From positions 1 through 19,751 of the forward strand of contig JALGZU010000009.1 of assembly GCA_025774735.1 (NCBI GenBank): 19,751 nt of DNA. The letters run 5' to 3'. The notes beneath the pieces were generated by a model that was not told where the DNA came from, ran no database searches, and was given only the letters and a program-made list of their open reading frames with translations. A program made the position numbers and the translations under genes. This DNA comes from a candidate division LCP-89 bacterium (lineage in GTDB: Bacteria > Electryoneota > B3-LCP). Shown here one piece after another: positions 8,896 to 16,218 of this stretch. How positions within the stretch are numbered: position 1 is the stretch's first letter; the number at the start of each line of letters is the position of its first letter.

Positions 8896-10560
8896 CTAAA
8901 AAAACACCGGTTCGGTGTATTCCGTAAAGACCTCTTTCAAGATTGCCACCATCTCGCCCAGGGTGCAGTAGGCGTGGGCGCAGTCGATGAAGTGGGGCAT
9001 CAGGTTCTCGCTGCTTTCCGCAGCCCGGCGCAAGGCGGCCAGATGTTTCTCGACCTGCACCGGATCACGGTTCTTCTTGAGTGTCTGCAAATTGCCGACC
9101 TGGCGGTCCACCATCTCTCGGGTGATTTTCAGGATGGGAATATCCAGTTTCTCGTCCTCGTCGACGTAATCGTTGACACCCACGATCAACCGCTCATGTC
9201 GGTCAGTCTCCTGCTGGTAGCGGTAAGCTGCGGCGGAAATCTCCTTCTGGGGGAAGCCCTGTTCGATGGCGGGAACCATGCCGTTCAGCGCATCGATCCG
9301 GTCGAAGTAGTCCTCGGCTAATTCCTGGATGCGGTCGGTGAGCCATTCGACGTAATAGCTGCCGCCCAGCGGATCGATCACGTTGGCCACGCCGTGCTCT
9401 TCGGCGATGAGCTGCTGGGTGCGCAGGGCGATTTTGGCGGCCTTTTCCGAAGGCAGCGCCCAGGTTTCGTCCATGGAATTGGTATGCAGCGACTGGGTGC
9501 CTCCCAGCACTCCGGCCAGCGCCTCGATGGCCGTTCGTACGATGTTGTTTTCAGGTTGTTGGGCCGTCAGGGAACAGCCGGCCGTCTGGGTGTGGAATCT
9601 GCACAGCCAGGAGCGCGGATCCTTCGCCTTGTACTTGTGGCGTAACTGCTTCGCCCAGATGCGCCGCGCCGCCCGGAACTTGGCTATCTCTTCGAAGAAA
9701 TCGAGATGGGCATCAAAGAAAAGCGACAGCCGGGGAGCGAATTCGTCGATGTCCAGCCCTCGTTCCAGGGCCGCTTCGATGTACGTGAATCCGTCCTTAA
9801 GCGTGAAAGCCAGCTCCTGCGCCGCTGTGGCTCCGGCTTCTCGGATGTGATACCCGGAGATGGAGATGGTGTTCCACTGCGGCAGTTCCCGGGTGCCGAA
9901 TTCGATGGTGTCCACGATCAGCCGCATGGACGGCTCGGGTGGGAAGATGAACTCCTTCTGAGCGATGTATTCCTTCAAGATGTCGTTCTGGATGGTGCCG
10001 CGCAGGTTTTCGCGTTTGGCACCCTGCTTTTCCGCAGCGGCGATGTAGAAGGCCCAGAGGATGGCGGCCGGGCTGTTGATGGTCATGGAAGTGGAGACCT
10101 TCTCCAGCGGAATGCCGTCGAAGAGGGCTTCCATGTCCCTCAGGGAGCAGACGGCTACGCCGCATTTACCCACTTCGCCTTCCGACCAGGGATCATCGCT
10201 GTCCCGGCCCATCAAGGTGGGGAGATCGAAGGCGACGGACAGGCCGGTCTGACCCTTTTTCAGCAGGAATTTATAGCGTTCATTGGTATCTTCCGGCGAG
10301 CCGTGGCCGGAGAACATGCGCATAGTCCAGAGGCGGCCCCGGTACATGTTATTGTGCACGCCGCGGGTGAAGGGGTACTCGCCCGGAAAGCCAAGCTTCT
10401 CCATGTAATCGAAATCTTCCAGGTCGTCGGGCGTGACCATCATGGGCACGTCTTCGCTGGAGGTGGTCATGTAGCGCTTCAGCCGGTCCTTGTTCTTCTT
10501 CCCGGTCTCCTCCAGCCAGCGCTGCTTTTCTTCCTTGGTGGAATCGTTATCCTTTGGCAT
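8896..10560 (-). CDS. icmA: Acyl-CoA mutase large subunit, methylmalonyl-CoA mutase family, isobutyryl-CoA mutase type
   Basis: 554 residues forming the substrate-binding TIM barrel of the B12-dependent acyl-CoA mutases. It stops where the barrel ends, so the cobalamin-binding domain must be a separate subunit, which is not in this window. 'GQTGLSVAFDLPTLMG', 'GTIQNDILKEYIA' and 'SISGYHIREAGAT' (Y237, H238) are family hallmarks. With a constant offset of six to the Propionibacterium MCM numbering as I recall it, Tyr89 corresponds to F83 and Arg207 to Q201. Phe/Gln at these sites is the published mark of isobutyryl-CoA mutase, which interconverts isobutyryl-CoA and n-butyryl-CoA; MCM keeps Tyr/Arg. 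Automatic annotation would probably say methylmalonyl-CoA mutase. GAGGAG at 10564-10569 overlaps the stop of meaB, so translation is likely coupled. Family certain; substrate inferred. Confidence 0.9.
   Translation of the reverse strand: MPKDNDSTKEEKQRWLEETGKKNKDRLKRYMTTSSEDVPMMVTPDDLEDFDYMEKLGFPGEYPFTRGVHNNMYRGRLWTMRMFSGHGSPEDTNERYKFLLKKGQTGLSVAFDLPTLMGRDSDDPWSEGEVGKCGVAVCSLRDMEALFDGIPLEKVSTSMTINSPAAILWAFYIAAAEKQGAKRENLRGTIQNDILKEYIAQKEFIFPPEPSMRLIVDTIEFGTRELPQWNTISISGYHIREAGATAAQELAFTLKDGFTYIEAALERGLDIDEFAPRLSLFFDAHLDFFEEIAKFRAARRIWAKQLRHKYKAKDPRSWLCRFHTQTAGCSLTAQQPENNIVRTAIEALAGVLGGTQSLHTNSMDETWALPSEKAAKIALRTQQLIAEEHGVANVIDPLGGSYYVEWLTDRIQELAEDYFDRIDALNGMVPAIEQGFPQKEISAAAYRYQQETDRHERLIVGVNDYVDEDEKLDIPILKITREMVDRQVGNLQTLKKNRDPVQVEKHLAALRRAAESSENLMPHFIDCAHAYCTLGEMVAILKEVFTEYTEPVFF
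8898..8918 (-). terminator. Intrinsic terminator built into the 3' end of the mutase gene
   Basis: Read on the minus strand the sequence is ACACCG-AAC-CGGTGT followed by six more T. This is a six-base-pair stem with four G-C pairs, a three-base loop and an uninterrupted T-run that reaches the stop codon (TAG, 8896-8898). The hairpin encodes the last residues of the mutase. It lies exactly between the GC-rich operon and the AT-rich module. The short stem keeps confidence moderate. Confidence 0.5.
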
Positions 10561-10563
10561 AAT

Positions 10564-10569
10564 CTCCTC
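10564..10569 (-). promoter_or_regulatory. SD of the mutase gene overlapping the meaB stop codon
   Basis: GAGGAG stands three bases before the mutase ATG at 10558-10560 and shares bases with the meaB stop codon (TGA, 10568-10570). Ribosomes ending meaB would uncover or reuse this site, a typical sign of translational coupling between chaperone and client enzyme. Confidence 0.6.
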
Positions 10570-11506
10570 ACCCCTGCTTCCTGAAATGGTCCATCAGCCG
10601 GGAGGCGATGACGAACGGATTCTCCTCAGTATGGAGCTCCTTTTCTAACAGCGCGGCGCGATCTTCATCCCACATTTGGCGGCGCAGCTCGCCGTCCACC
10701 AGTTGGCGAATGCGTTCCCGGCGGCGGTTGAGCCGTTTGCCTTTCAACGCTCCCGTTTCGGCCAGGGTTCTCCAGTGAGATTTCAGGGTATCGTACAGTT
10801 CGTTCAGACCTTCACCCTTGCTGGCGACGGTCGAGGTCACGGGAGGATTCCAGCCGTCTCCGTGATGTTTCAGTTCCAGTGCGGATCGCAACTCATCCGC
10901 GGCGCGGTCCGCCGCCGGCCGGTCGGCCTTGTTCATGACGAAGATGTCGCCGATCTCCATCAGACCGGCTTTCATGGCCTGCACGCCGTCCCCCGATTCG
11001 GGCACCAGCACCACGATGGTGCTGTCCGCAGCCTTGGCGATGTCCAGCTCCGATTGACCCACTCCCACCGTCTCCAGGATGATGAGGTCCTTGCCGAAGG
11101 CATCCAGGATGTCGGCTGCGTCCAGAGCCGCTTGAGCCAGACCGCCCAGGTTGCCGCGCGTGGCCATGGAGCGGATAAACACGCCCGGATCGAGCCCGGC
11201 GCGGTTCATGCGCACGCGGTCCCCGAGCAGTGCCCCGCCACTGAAGGGGCTGGTGGGATCCACTGCGATGATACCCACTGACTTCTTATCCCTGCGGCAG
11301 AGGGCGCAGAGACCGTCGGTCAGAGTGCTCTTACCGGCGCCCGGTGGACCGGTAATGCCGATGCGATAGGCGCGCCCGGTACGGCTGAAAATCGGCTTCA
11401 GGTCAGGCTGAATGAGGCCGCCTGAATTTTCCACCCAGGAGATGATCCTGGACAGAGCTCTGACGTCACCCTTTTCAAATCGGGCTACCCACGGAGCGAT
11501 GTCCAT
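10568..11506 (-). CDS. meaB: MeaB/ArgK-type G3E GTPase, chaperone of B12-dependent mutase
   Basis: 312 residues, the usual length. Walker A is GPPGAGKST at 53-61. 'DPTSPFSGGALLGDR' (83-97) is the MeaB-specific switch region, 'ETVGVGQSE' lies at 145-153, and the guanine-specifying NKAD lies at 192-195. MeaB proteins load and protect the cobalamin cofactor of methylmalonyl-CoA or isobutyryl-CoA mutase in the cytoplasm, using GTP hydrolysis as a gate. The gene lies seven bases upstream of the mutase large subunit, the expected partner, and six bases downstream of the Crp-family gene. The ATG at 11506 has only a distant GGGAG in the end of the preceding gene, so it may depend on coupled translation. 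The nearby mutase suggests that an isobutyryl-CoA mutase is its client. Confidence 0.93.
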   Translation of the reverse strand: MDIAPWVARFEKGDVRALSRIISWVENSGGLIQPDLKPIFSRTGRAYRIGITGPPGAGKSTLTDGLCALCRRDKKSVGIIAVDPTSPFSGGALLGDRVRMNRAGLDPGVFIRSMATRGNLGGLAQAALDAADILDAFGKDLIILETVGVGQSELDIAKAADSTIVVLVPESGDGVQAMKAGLMEIGDIFVMNKADRPAADRAADELRSALELKHHGDGWNPPVTSTVASKGEGLNELYDTLKSHWRTLAETGALKGKRLNRRRERIRQLVDGELRRQMWDEDRAALLEKELHTEENPFVIASRLMDHFRKQG

Positions 11507-11512
11507 CGCGCT

Positions 11513-12190
11513 TTAAATGTACTCCCGTTTAAACCGGTCGAAATCTTCAAAAACCAGGGCGTTGTTCTTCTTGTGGCAATGGCCTTCCTTTTCCAGGATG
11601 GCGATCACCCGGCTGATGGTCTCCCTGCTGGTGCCGGCGATGTTAGCCAGATCCCGCTGCAACGGGAGTTCCGGGATCACTACTTTGCCCTCTTTCATGC
11701 GCCCGATGTCTTCCGCCAGGCGGATCAGCGTGACTGCGACCCGCCCCTTGGCATTGCTCAGGGATAGACTCTTGATTTGTGTGTCCGACTTGCGGATGCG
11801 GGCGGCCAGCTCCTTGAGCAGGAAAATGGAGACCTGTGGGTAGTTCTCCAGGGCGGCCAGGAACTCCTCCCGTTTCATAACCAGCAATTCTACGTTGTCC
11901 AGCGCGGTCACGGTGGCAGACCTCGATAGTCCGTCTATAACGGAGAGTTCGCCGAAAAATTCTCCCACTCCGAGAATGGCCAGGATTACCTCACCGCCAT
12001 CTTCACTGATGCGGGAGATTTTGACCCGCCCCTCGTTGATGATAAACAGGTTCAAACCTCGGTCGTCCTCGAAAATGATCAGGTTGTTCTTCCTGTATCG
12101 CTTGACCGTGAGCGGGCTATCTAGCTCTTCAAGGGTCAGCTCATCCAGTTCCGCAAACAACGGCACCGATGATAGGCGGGATTCACCCAT
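11513..12190 (-). CDS. Crp/Fnr-family transcriptional regulator
   Basis: 225 residues from the ATG at 12190, chosen over an in-frame TTG at 12208 because GGAG (12198-12201) sits seven bases before it. Residues 10-110 form a cyclic-nucleotide-binding barrel. The phosphate-binding cassette 'GEFFGELSVIDGLSRSATV' (76-94) keeps the Gly-Glu and Arg-Ser residues that grip cAMP in CRP. A long helix leads to a winged helix, with the recognition region 'RDLANIAGTSRETISRVI' at 179-196. There is only one cysteine (C205), so it is not an Fe-S oxygen sensor of the FNR kind. The start codon overlaps the stop of the small upstream gene within ATGGGTGA. It is followed after six bases by meaB, so it may control this operon or act globally; the ligand is not shown by sequence. 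Confidence 0.92.
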   Translation of the reverse strand: MGESRLSSVPLFAELDELTLEELDSPLTVKRYRKNNLIIFEDDRGLNLFIINEGRVKISRISEDGGEVILAILGVGEFFGELSVIDGLSRSATVTALDNVELLVMKREEFLAALENYPQVSIFLLKELAARIRKSDTQIKSLSLSNAKGRVAVTLIRLAEDIGRMKEGKVVIPELPLQRDLANIAGTSRETISRVIAILEKEGHCHKKNNALVFEDFDRFKREYI

Positions 12191-12470
12191 GATGGTTCTC
12201 CAATTCAAGGTTAGATTCGCTCTCTAGGGCGTTGTCGATCGCTTCCCTGACCGCGGGAAGCAGAAAGATGCCTTCCAGAGGTTGTTCCTTCAGGGCGTTG
12301 CTGACCGCTGTGACCTTCCGGCTCACAGGGGAAGTGCGGTTTAATACAATGACCCTCTTGTCCTGCAGGCGGCAGGAGCCGTCGCGGAAGGAACCGCGTT
12401 CGAAGCGTACCTCAAACTCCAGCCGGCGGGCTAGTTCCACCAAGTGGTCTAACAGTTCTTCCTGTCTCAC
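12183..12470 (-). CDS. Small protein of unknown function (95 residues)
   Basis: I do not recognise a named family. The frame is open far upstream into manC, but the only well-placed start is GTG at 12468-12470, five bases after AGGAG (12476-12480), which itself begins inside the manC stop codon. The product has no signal peptide or membrane helix. It opens with an amphipathic helix (RQEELLDHLVELARRL), then a beta-rich middle with 'FERGSFRDGSCRLQDKRVIVLN' split by two basic residues, then helices with 'EGIFLLPAVREAIDNAL'. One cysteine lies in the G-S-C-R turn. It probably is a real gene because it fills the space exactly, overlapping crp by eight bases (ATGGGTGA) and leaving eight bases after manC. 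A cytoplasmic accessory or regulatory role is possible but not shown. Confidence 0.72.
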   Translation of the reverse strand: MRQEELLDHLVELARRLEFEVRFERGSFRDGSCRLQDKRVIVLNRTSPVSRKVTAVSNALKEQPLEGIFLLPAVREAIDNALESESNLELENHHG

Positions 12471-12475
12471 CGCCA

Positions 12476-12480
12476 CTCCT
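12476..12480 (-). promoter_or_regulatory. SD deciding the GTG start of the 95-residue protein
   Basis: AGGAG overlaps the TAG stop of manC (12479-12481) and lies five bases before the GTG at 12470. The nearer in-frame GTG two codons upstream would have no spacing, so the downstream GTG is preferred. Confidence 0.55.
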
Positions 12481-13543
12481 AAAGATAGTCTTCCATCTGA
12501 CGCCGTTCCATGTATTCGACGATGCGCTTCACCTCCTGAGCGTGGTCGCGGTGGCAGATCAGGAGAGCGTCCGCTGTGTTGATGACGATCAGATCCTTCA
12601 CGCCGACCGTCGCCACCAGCCGATCCGTGGAGTCGATCAGGCAATTGTGAGTATCGATCAGTACGTGGCCATCCAGGTTCACGTTGCCGGTTTCGTCCTT
12701 GGGAGAAAGGCGGTAAACTTCCGCCCAGTTTCCGATATCCGACCAATTGAAATCCCCCTTAACCACGGCCACATTTTCGGCCCTCTCCATCACGCCGTAA
12801 TCGATGGAGATGGGTCGAAGTCCGCTGTAGATGTGCTCGAATTGAAGCTCTCTATCTTGTCCCTGAATCCTCTCGATTTCAGCGAGCGCTGCATGTAACT
12901 CAGGCAGGGAGCGTTCGATCTCAGACAGGATGCGCTTGACCGACCAGATGAACATGCCGCTGTTCCAGAGAAAATCGCCGCTCTCGAGAAAGCGTTTAGC
13001 AGTATCCAGGGTCGGCTTCTCGGCAAAGGTTTTTACTCCGTAAGCGCCGTTGCCTCTCTTGTCCTTTGGATCGAACTGGATATACCCGTAGCCGGTCTCC
13101 GGCTGCGTGGGGGTTATCCCTATGGTGACCAGTGAGTCATCCTTCTTCGCCGTCCTGATGGCCTGTTTGAGGCACGTGTTGAATCGATTTAGATCCGTGA
13201 TCAGGTGATCGGCAGGAAGGATAACCATGATACCATCCGGATCCACCTCCTTCAACCGCTGTGCAGCCAGTGCGATGCACGGGGCAGTGTTCCTTCCTAT
13301 CGGCTCCAGCACGAAATTATCATCATTAAAATCAGGGAGTTGCTCTTTGATATGAGAGACCAGATCGCGGGTGGTGACGATCAAGATCTCTGCGGCCGGA
13401 ATTAGGGCTGAAATTCTGGAGACAGTTTCCTGCAGAAGGGTATTCGTTCCAAAGATGTTTAAGATCTGCTTGGGGTTTTTCTTCCGTGACCTGGGCCAGA
13501 ATCGGCTGCCGACGCCTCCGGCCATGATAACTGCGTGATTCAT
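12479..13543 (-). CDS. manC: Mannose-1-phosphate guanylyltransferase (GDP-mannose pyrophosphorylase)
   Basis: 354 residues. It makes GDP-mannose from mannose-1-phosphate and GTP in the cytoplasm. The nucleotide-binding start is MAGGVGSRFWPRSR (7-20) with 'PKQIL' after it. 'LEPIGRNTAPCIALAA' (79-94) and 'ILPADHLI' (108-115) are characteristic of the ManC/RfbM family, followed by 'FAEKP' (173-177), 'FLWNSGMF' and 'GDFNWSDIGNW' near 263-273. The product stops after the nucleotidyltransferase and short beta-helix part and lacks the phosphomannose isomerase domain of the long bifunctional AlgA/ManC type, so isomerisation must come from another gene. The ATG at 13543 has no strong SD. It follows the lipoprotein gene by 27 bases and precedes the 95-residue gene by eight. 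Confidence 0.93.
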   Translation of the reverse strand: MNHAVIMAGGVGSRFWPRSRKKNPKQILNIFGTNTLLQETVSRISALIPAAEILIVTTRDLVSHIKEQLPDFNDDNFVLEPIGRNTAPCIALAAQRLKEVDPDGIMVILPADHLITDLNRFNTCLKQAIRTAKKDDSLVTIGITPTQPETGYGYIQFDPKDKRGNGAYGVKTFAEKPTLDTAKRFLESGDFLWNSGMFIWSVKRILSEIERSLPELHAALAEIERIQGQDRELQFEHIYSGLRPISIDYGVMERAENVAVVKGDFNWSDIGNWAEVYRLSPKDETGNVNLDGHVLIDTHNCLIDSTDRLVATVGVKDLIVINTADALLICHRDHAQEVKRIVEYMERRQMEDYL

Positions 13544-13570
13544 AATGTCAGCTTATTATATGTTCGCTCT

Positions 13571-15265
13571 TTATTCCCCCGACCCTGCGCTCGAGTCGGC
13601 GGGAAACGGTAATGTTTTCCAGGAAAAATTCACCTCTTCCGTTACCCAGCGAGGTCGCACTCTTATGGTATCGTCAATCACTTTATAAGGTTCCGAAAAG
13701 GTGAAAGGTTCCAGTTGACCCGAAGAATAACGTTGGTTACCATCCAGGTCCTGATAGAGGAAGAGGCGGTAGTAAGATGCGGGCAGGTCACCGAAACGGT
13801 AATCGCCATTTTCCAACACGGCCGTTTCCCTGAAGACGAGGGTGCCCTCCAAAGGCTCAGCGACGATGCGCAAATTCGCCTCCGCATCCTCTACACGTCC
13901 CGTTATGGAGCCCAAATCCTCGAGATCCAATGTGGTGAAAGTCCGGATGATAAGGCTGTCGGATGACCGGTTGGCGAAAATGTCCCGCAGGGAATCCGGG
14001 ATTATTTGTACGGTATACTCTGCCACCGAGCGCAAGGGTTCGTCCGGGATAAATCTACCCCAGGACGACCCGGGGTAATTCCAGCTTCCCGAAACCAGGT
14101 TGCTATCCGGATCGACCAACTTTATCGACCGGGGTAGATCCATCAGCGTGACGGCTTCCGAGAAGCCGACCAGGATACCTGAATCCAGCGGGACATTCCT
14201 GGCTCCGTGAACCGGGCTGCTCCAACTGAAGCGCGGGCCGAGGCTGTCCTCTGCCGTGGAAGCCTCGAATTCGGCCGCCAGAGAATCCGACAGGTTGCCA
14301 GCCAGGTCTTTCAAACCCGTCAACAGGATACTGTAAATGTCCCCCTCGCGCTGCGGACCGGTGGAGAGGAGTGCGGCGCTGGAATCTGCCCGATCCTGGT
14401 ACAGGTCCATCACCGTTAATGCCACGCCTGTTTCAGACTCGACTGCAACCTGGGCTTCCGATATATCTACCGCTTCACTGAAACTCAGGCGAATCCCCTG
14501 CCGGTGTAGAGCCTGCACACCCCGCAAGGTGGGGGGATTCAGGTCATAATTGTTCATCACGAAAGTGACGACCGGCGGGGTATGTTCGTGCGCAAGCACG
14601 TCGGTGGAAGAGATCGCCAGCCCTTCTCTGTCTGCATCCCAGAGCCGGTTTCGGGTCACCTCTTCGACCGCGAAGAGGCGGTAACGTCCCGGGGGCAGGA
14701 AAGAGAGGTTGAACTGGTTTCCGATATCCGGCTGGACGGCGTAAGGGGCACGGTTAAATCGGGGATCTGGATCGCTTTCAGTTTCGAGGGGGTAAGCCCA
14801 AATCCAGGTGTCAGCGGGTTTCTCAACATCCTTGATTCGGCCCATAATCGCCGCCCGGTCGATGGTGGATCCGGTCGAGAAAGCCAGCACGAAGGATTCG
14901 CTCATTTGATTGCCGTTGACATCGCGAATACCTGAGCCGAAGGTGATGACGATAGTGCGGTCAGAGGGCAAGGCTTCAGTGAAGCGTATTTTTACGCGTT
15001 TGCCGCTAGTCTTGACGCTGTATCCACCCGGGGGCTCGGGGCTGATGAAGACGGATCCGTCGATGGAACTCGCCAGAAGGTATTCGTTCAGCTTCAGCCA
15101 GGGGCGTACATCCTTGGCCACGCCCACGGATTCGGAGTGAGGATAGCTGGCGAGGATAACCGGACCGGTCTCGTCAACCGGGCCACCCGGAGGGGGAGCC
15201 TGCCGCGCACATCCGGCCAGACTGATCAAACCAAATAGCAATGAGACAAATCGACCTATCTTCAG
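13571..15265 (-). CDS. Lipoprotein with SbsA-type Ig-like domains
   Basis: 564 residues if translation starts at the CTG at 15263-15265. The product then begins [18 protein letters not shown] after the initiator, a complete lipoprotein signal with lipobox L16-A17-G18-C19. Three bacterial Ig-like segments follow (about 28-125, 200-300 and 310-430), each with the 'FSEAV' or 'FTEAL' strand, and 'AFSTGSTID' ends the first. The last about 120 residues ('[11 protein letters not shown]...') look like a carboxypeptidase-regulatory-like beta-sandwich. Similar lipoproteins are frequent in Bacteroidota and related phyla, and their role is unclear; a surface or periplasmic structural role is likely. No ATG, GTG or well-placed TTG exists in frame, while AGGA lies five bases before the CTG. 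It overlaps the decarboxylase stop as CTGA. Confidence 0.8.
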   Translation of the reverse strand: MKIGRFVSLLFGLISLAGCARQAPPPGGPVDETGPVILASYPHSESVGVAKDVRPWLKLNEYLLASSIDGSVFISPEPPGGYSVKTSGKRVKIRFTEALPSDRTIVITFGSGIRDVNGNQMSESFVLAFSTGSTIDRAAIMGRIKDVEKPADTWIWAYPLETESDPDPRFNRAPYAVQPDIGNQFNLSFLPPGRYRLFAVEEVTRNRLWDADREGLAISSTDVLAHEHTPPVVTFVMNNYDLNPPTLRGVQALHRQGIRLSFSEAVDISEAQVAVESETGVALTVMDLYQDRADSSAALLSTGPQREGDIYSILLTGLKDLAGNLSDSLAAEFEASTAEDSLGPRFSWSSPVHGARNVPLDSGILVGFSEAVTLMDLPRSIKLVDPDSNLVSGSWNYPGSSWGRFIPDEPLRSVAEYTVQIIPDSLRDIFANRSSDSLIIRTFTTLDLEDLGSITGRVEDAEANLRIVAEPLEGTLVFRETAVLENGDYRFGDLPASYYRLFLYQDLDGNQRYSSGQLEPFTFSEPYKVIDDTIRVRPRWVTEEVNFSWKTLPFPADSSAGSGE

Positions 15266-16197
15266 GGGATTCCTAATTTTTGTTGGAAATACTCTATGGT
15301 CTTCTTTAAGCCTGTCTCCAGCGAAACTTCCGGTTGCCAGCCCAGTTTCTGCTGCGCCAATCTGATATCCGGGCGGCGTTGCACGGGATCGTCCGCGGGC
15401 AGGTCCTGGTGTTCGATTTTCGATTTCGACTTGATCAACTTCAGGATAATCATGGCAAAATCGAGGATGGACCGTTCGCTGGGGTTGCCCAGATTGACCG
15501 GACCGACGGTCTCTTCGCATTCCATCATGCTGATCAGACCTCGTACCAGGTCGTTAACGTAGCAGAACGAACGGGTTTGCGAACCATCGCCGTACACCGT
15601 AAGCGGTGCTCCGCGCAGCGCCTGGATCACGAAGTTCGATACGACTCGGCCGTCATCTTCGGCCATGCGGGGGCCGTAAGTATTGAAAATACGCACGATG
15701 CGGGTGTCCACCTTGTTCTGGCGGTGGTAGTCCATCATCAGGGTTTCAGCTGCGCGCTTGCCCTCGTCGTAACAACTGCGCACCCCGATCGGGTTGACGT
15801 TTCCCCAGTAGGTCTCCTTCTGCGGATGTTCGAGGGGGTTGCCATACACTTCGGAGGTGGATGCCTGCAATATTCTGGCCTTGACCCGCTTGGCCAATCC
15901 CAGCATGTTCAGGGTACCCAGCACGTTCGTTTTAATGGTTTTGACGGGATTGTACTGGTAGTGGACGGGGGAAGCCGGACAGGCAAGGTTGTATATTCGA
16001 TCCACTTCGACCAGAACGGGTTCGATGAGATCATGGCGGAGCAGCTCGAAGTGGTCGTGACTGAGCAGATGGCGGATGTTGTCTTTGCTGCCGGTGAAAA
16101 AGTTGTCCAGACAGATGACCTCGTGTCCCTGCTCCAGGAGCCTGTCGCAGAGATGGCTGCCGATAAATCCTGCACCCCCTGTGACCAAAATCCGCAT
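15262..16197 (-). CDS. uxs: UDP-glucuronate decarboxylase (UDP-xylose synthase)
   Basis: 311 residues of the extended short-chain dehydrogenase family. The NAD-binding GGAGFIG lies at 7-13. '[19 protein letters not shown]' (69-87), the catalytic S/T-E in '[10 protein letters not shown]' (112-121), and Y143/K147 in 'SCYDEGKR' are the UXS pattern, which sets it apart from GalE-type epimerases and dTDP-glucose dehydratases. It oxidises, decarboxylates and re-reduces UDP-glucuronate to UDP-xylose. The gene before it is UDP-glucose dehydrogenase, which makes the substrate, 21 bases away. GGGA before the ATG is an acceptable SD. Its stop codon overlaps the probable CTG start of the lipoprotein. Length is normal for bacterial UXS. 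Confidence 0.93.
   Translation of the reverse strand: MRILVTGGAGFIGSHLCDRLLEQGHEVICLDNFFTGSKDNIRHLLSHDHFELLRHDLIEPVLVEVDRIYNLACPASPVHYQYNPVKTIKTNVLGTLNMLGLAKRVKARILQASTSEVYGNPLEHPQKETYWGNVNPIGVRSCYDEGKRAAETLMMDYHRQNKVDTRIVRIFNTYGPRMAEDDGRVVSNFVIQALRGAPLTVYGDGSQTRSFCYVNDLVRGLISMMECEETVGPVNLGNPSERSILDFAMIILKLIKSKSKIEHQDLPADDPVQRRPDIRLAQQKLGWQPEVSLETGLKKTIEYFQQKLGIP
15271..15274 (-). promoter_or_regulatory. SD supporting a CTG start for the lipoprotein
   Basis: AGGA five bases before the CTG at 15263-15265, within the last codons of the upstream decarboxylase gene. Together with the signal peptide starting right at this codon it is the main support for a CTG initiation codon. Confidence 0.45.
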
Positions 16198-16218
16198 AGA
16201 CTTTCCCGTTTTTATCCC

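Noticed and set aside
9706..10584. Long open plus-strand frame antisense to the mutase and meaB
   Set aside because: It follows the third-position GC bias of the mutase codons, has no SD or recognisable domain, and lies entirely across two well-identified genes.
12183..12746. Longer reading of the small gene back into manC (187 codons)
   Set aside because: The extra N-terminal part is an Arg/Gly/Ser-rich shadow of manC; SD and spacing support the GTG at 12470.
13555..13560. Perfect TATAAT on the minus strand 11 bases before manC
   Set aside because: No -35-like hexamer at the right distance, and a start here would leave a leader of only about five bases; AT-rich spacer is a simpler explanation.
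13571..15520. Longer reading of the lipoprotein back into the decarboxylase gene (649 codons)
   Set aside because: The extra 85 residues are a shadow of the decarboxylase frame and would bury the lipoprotein signal inside the protein.
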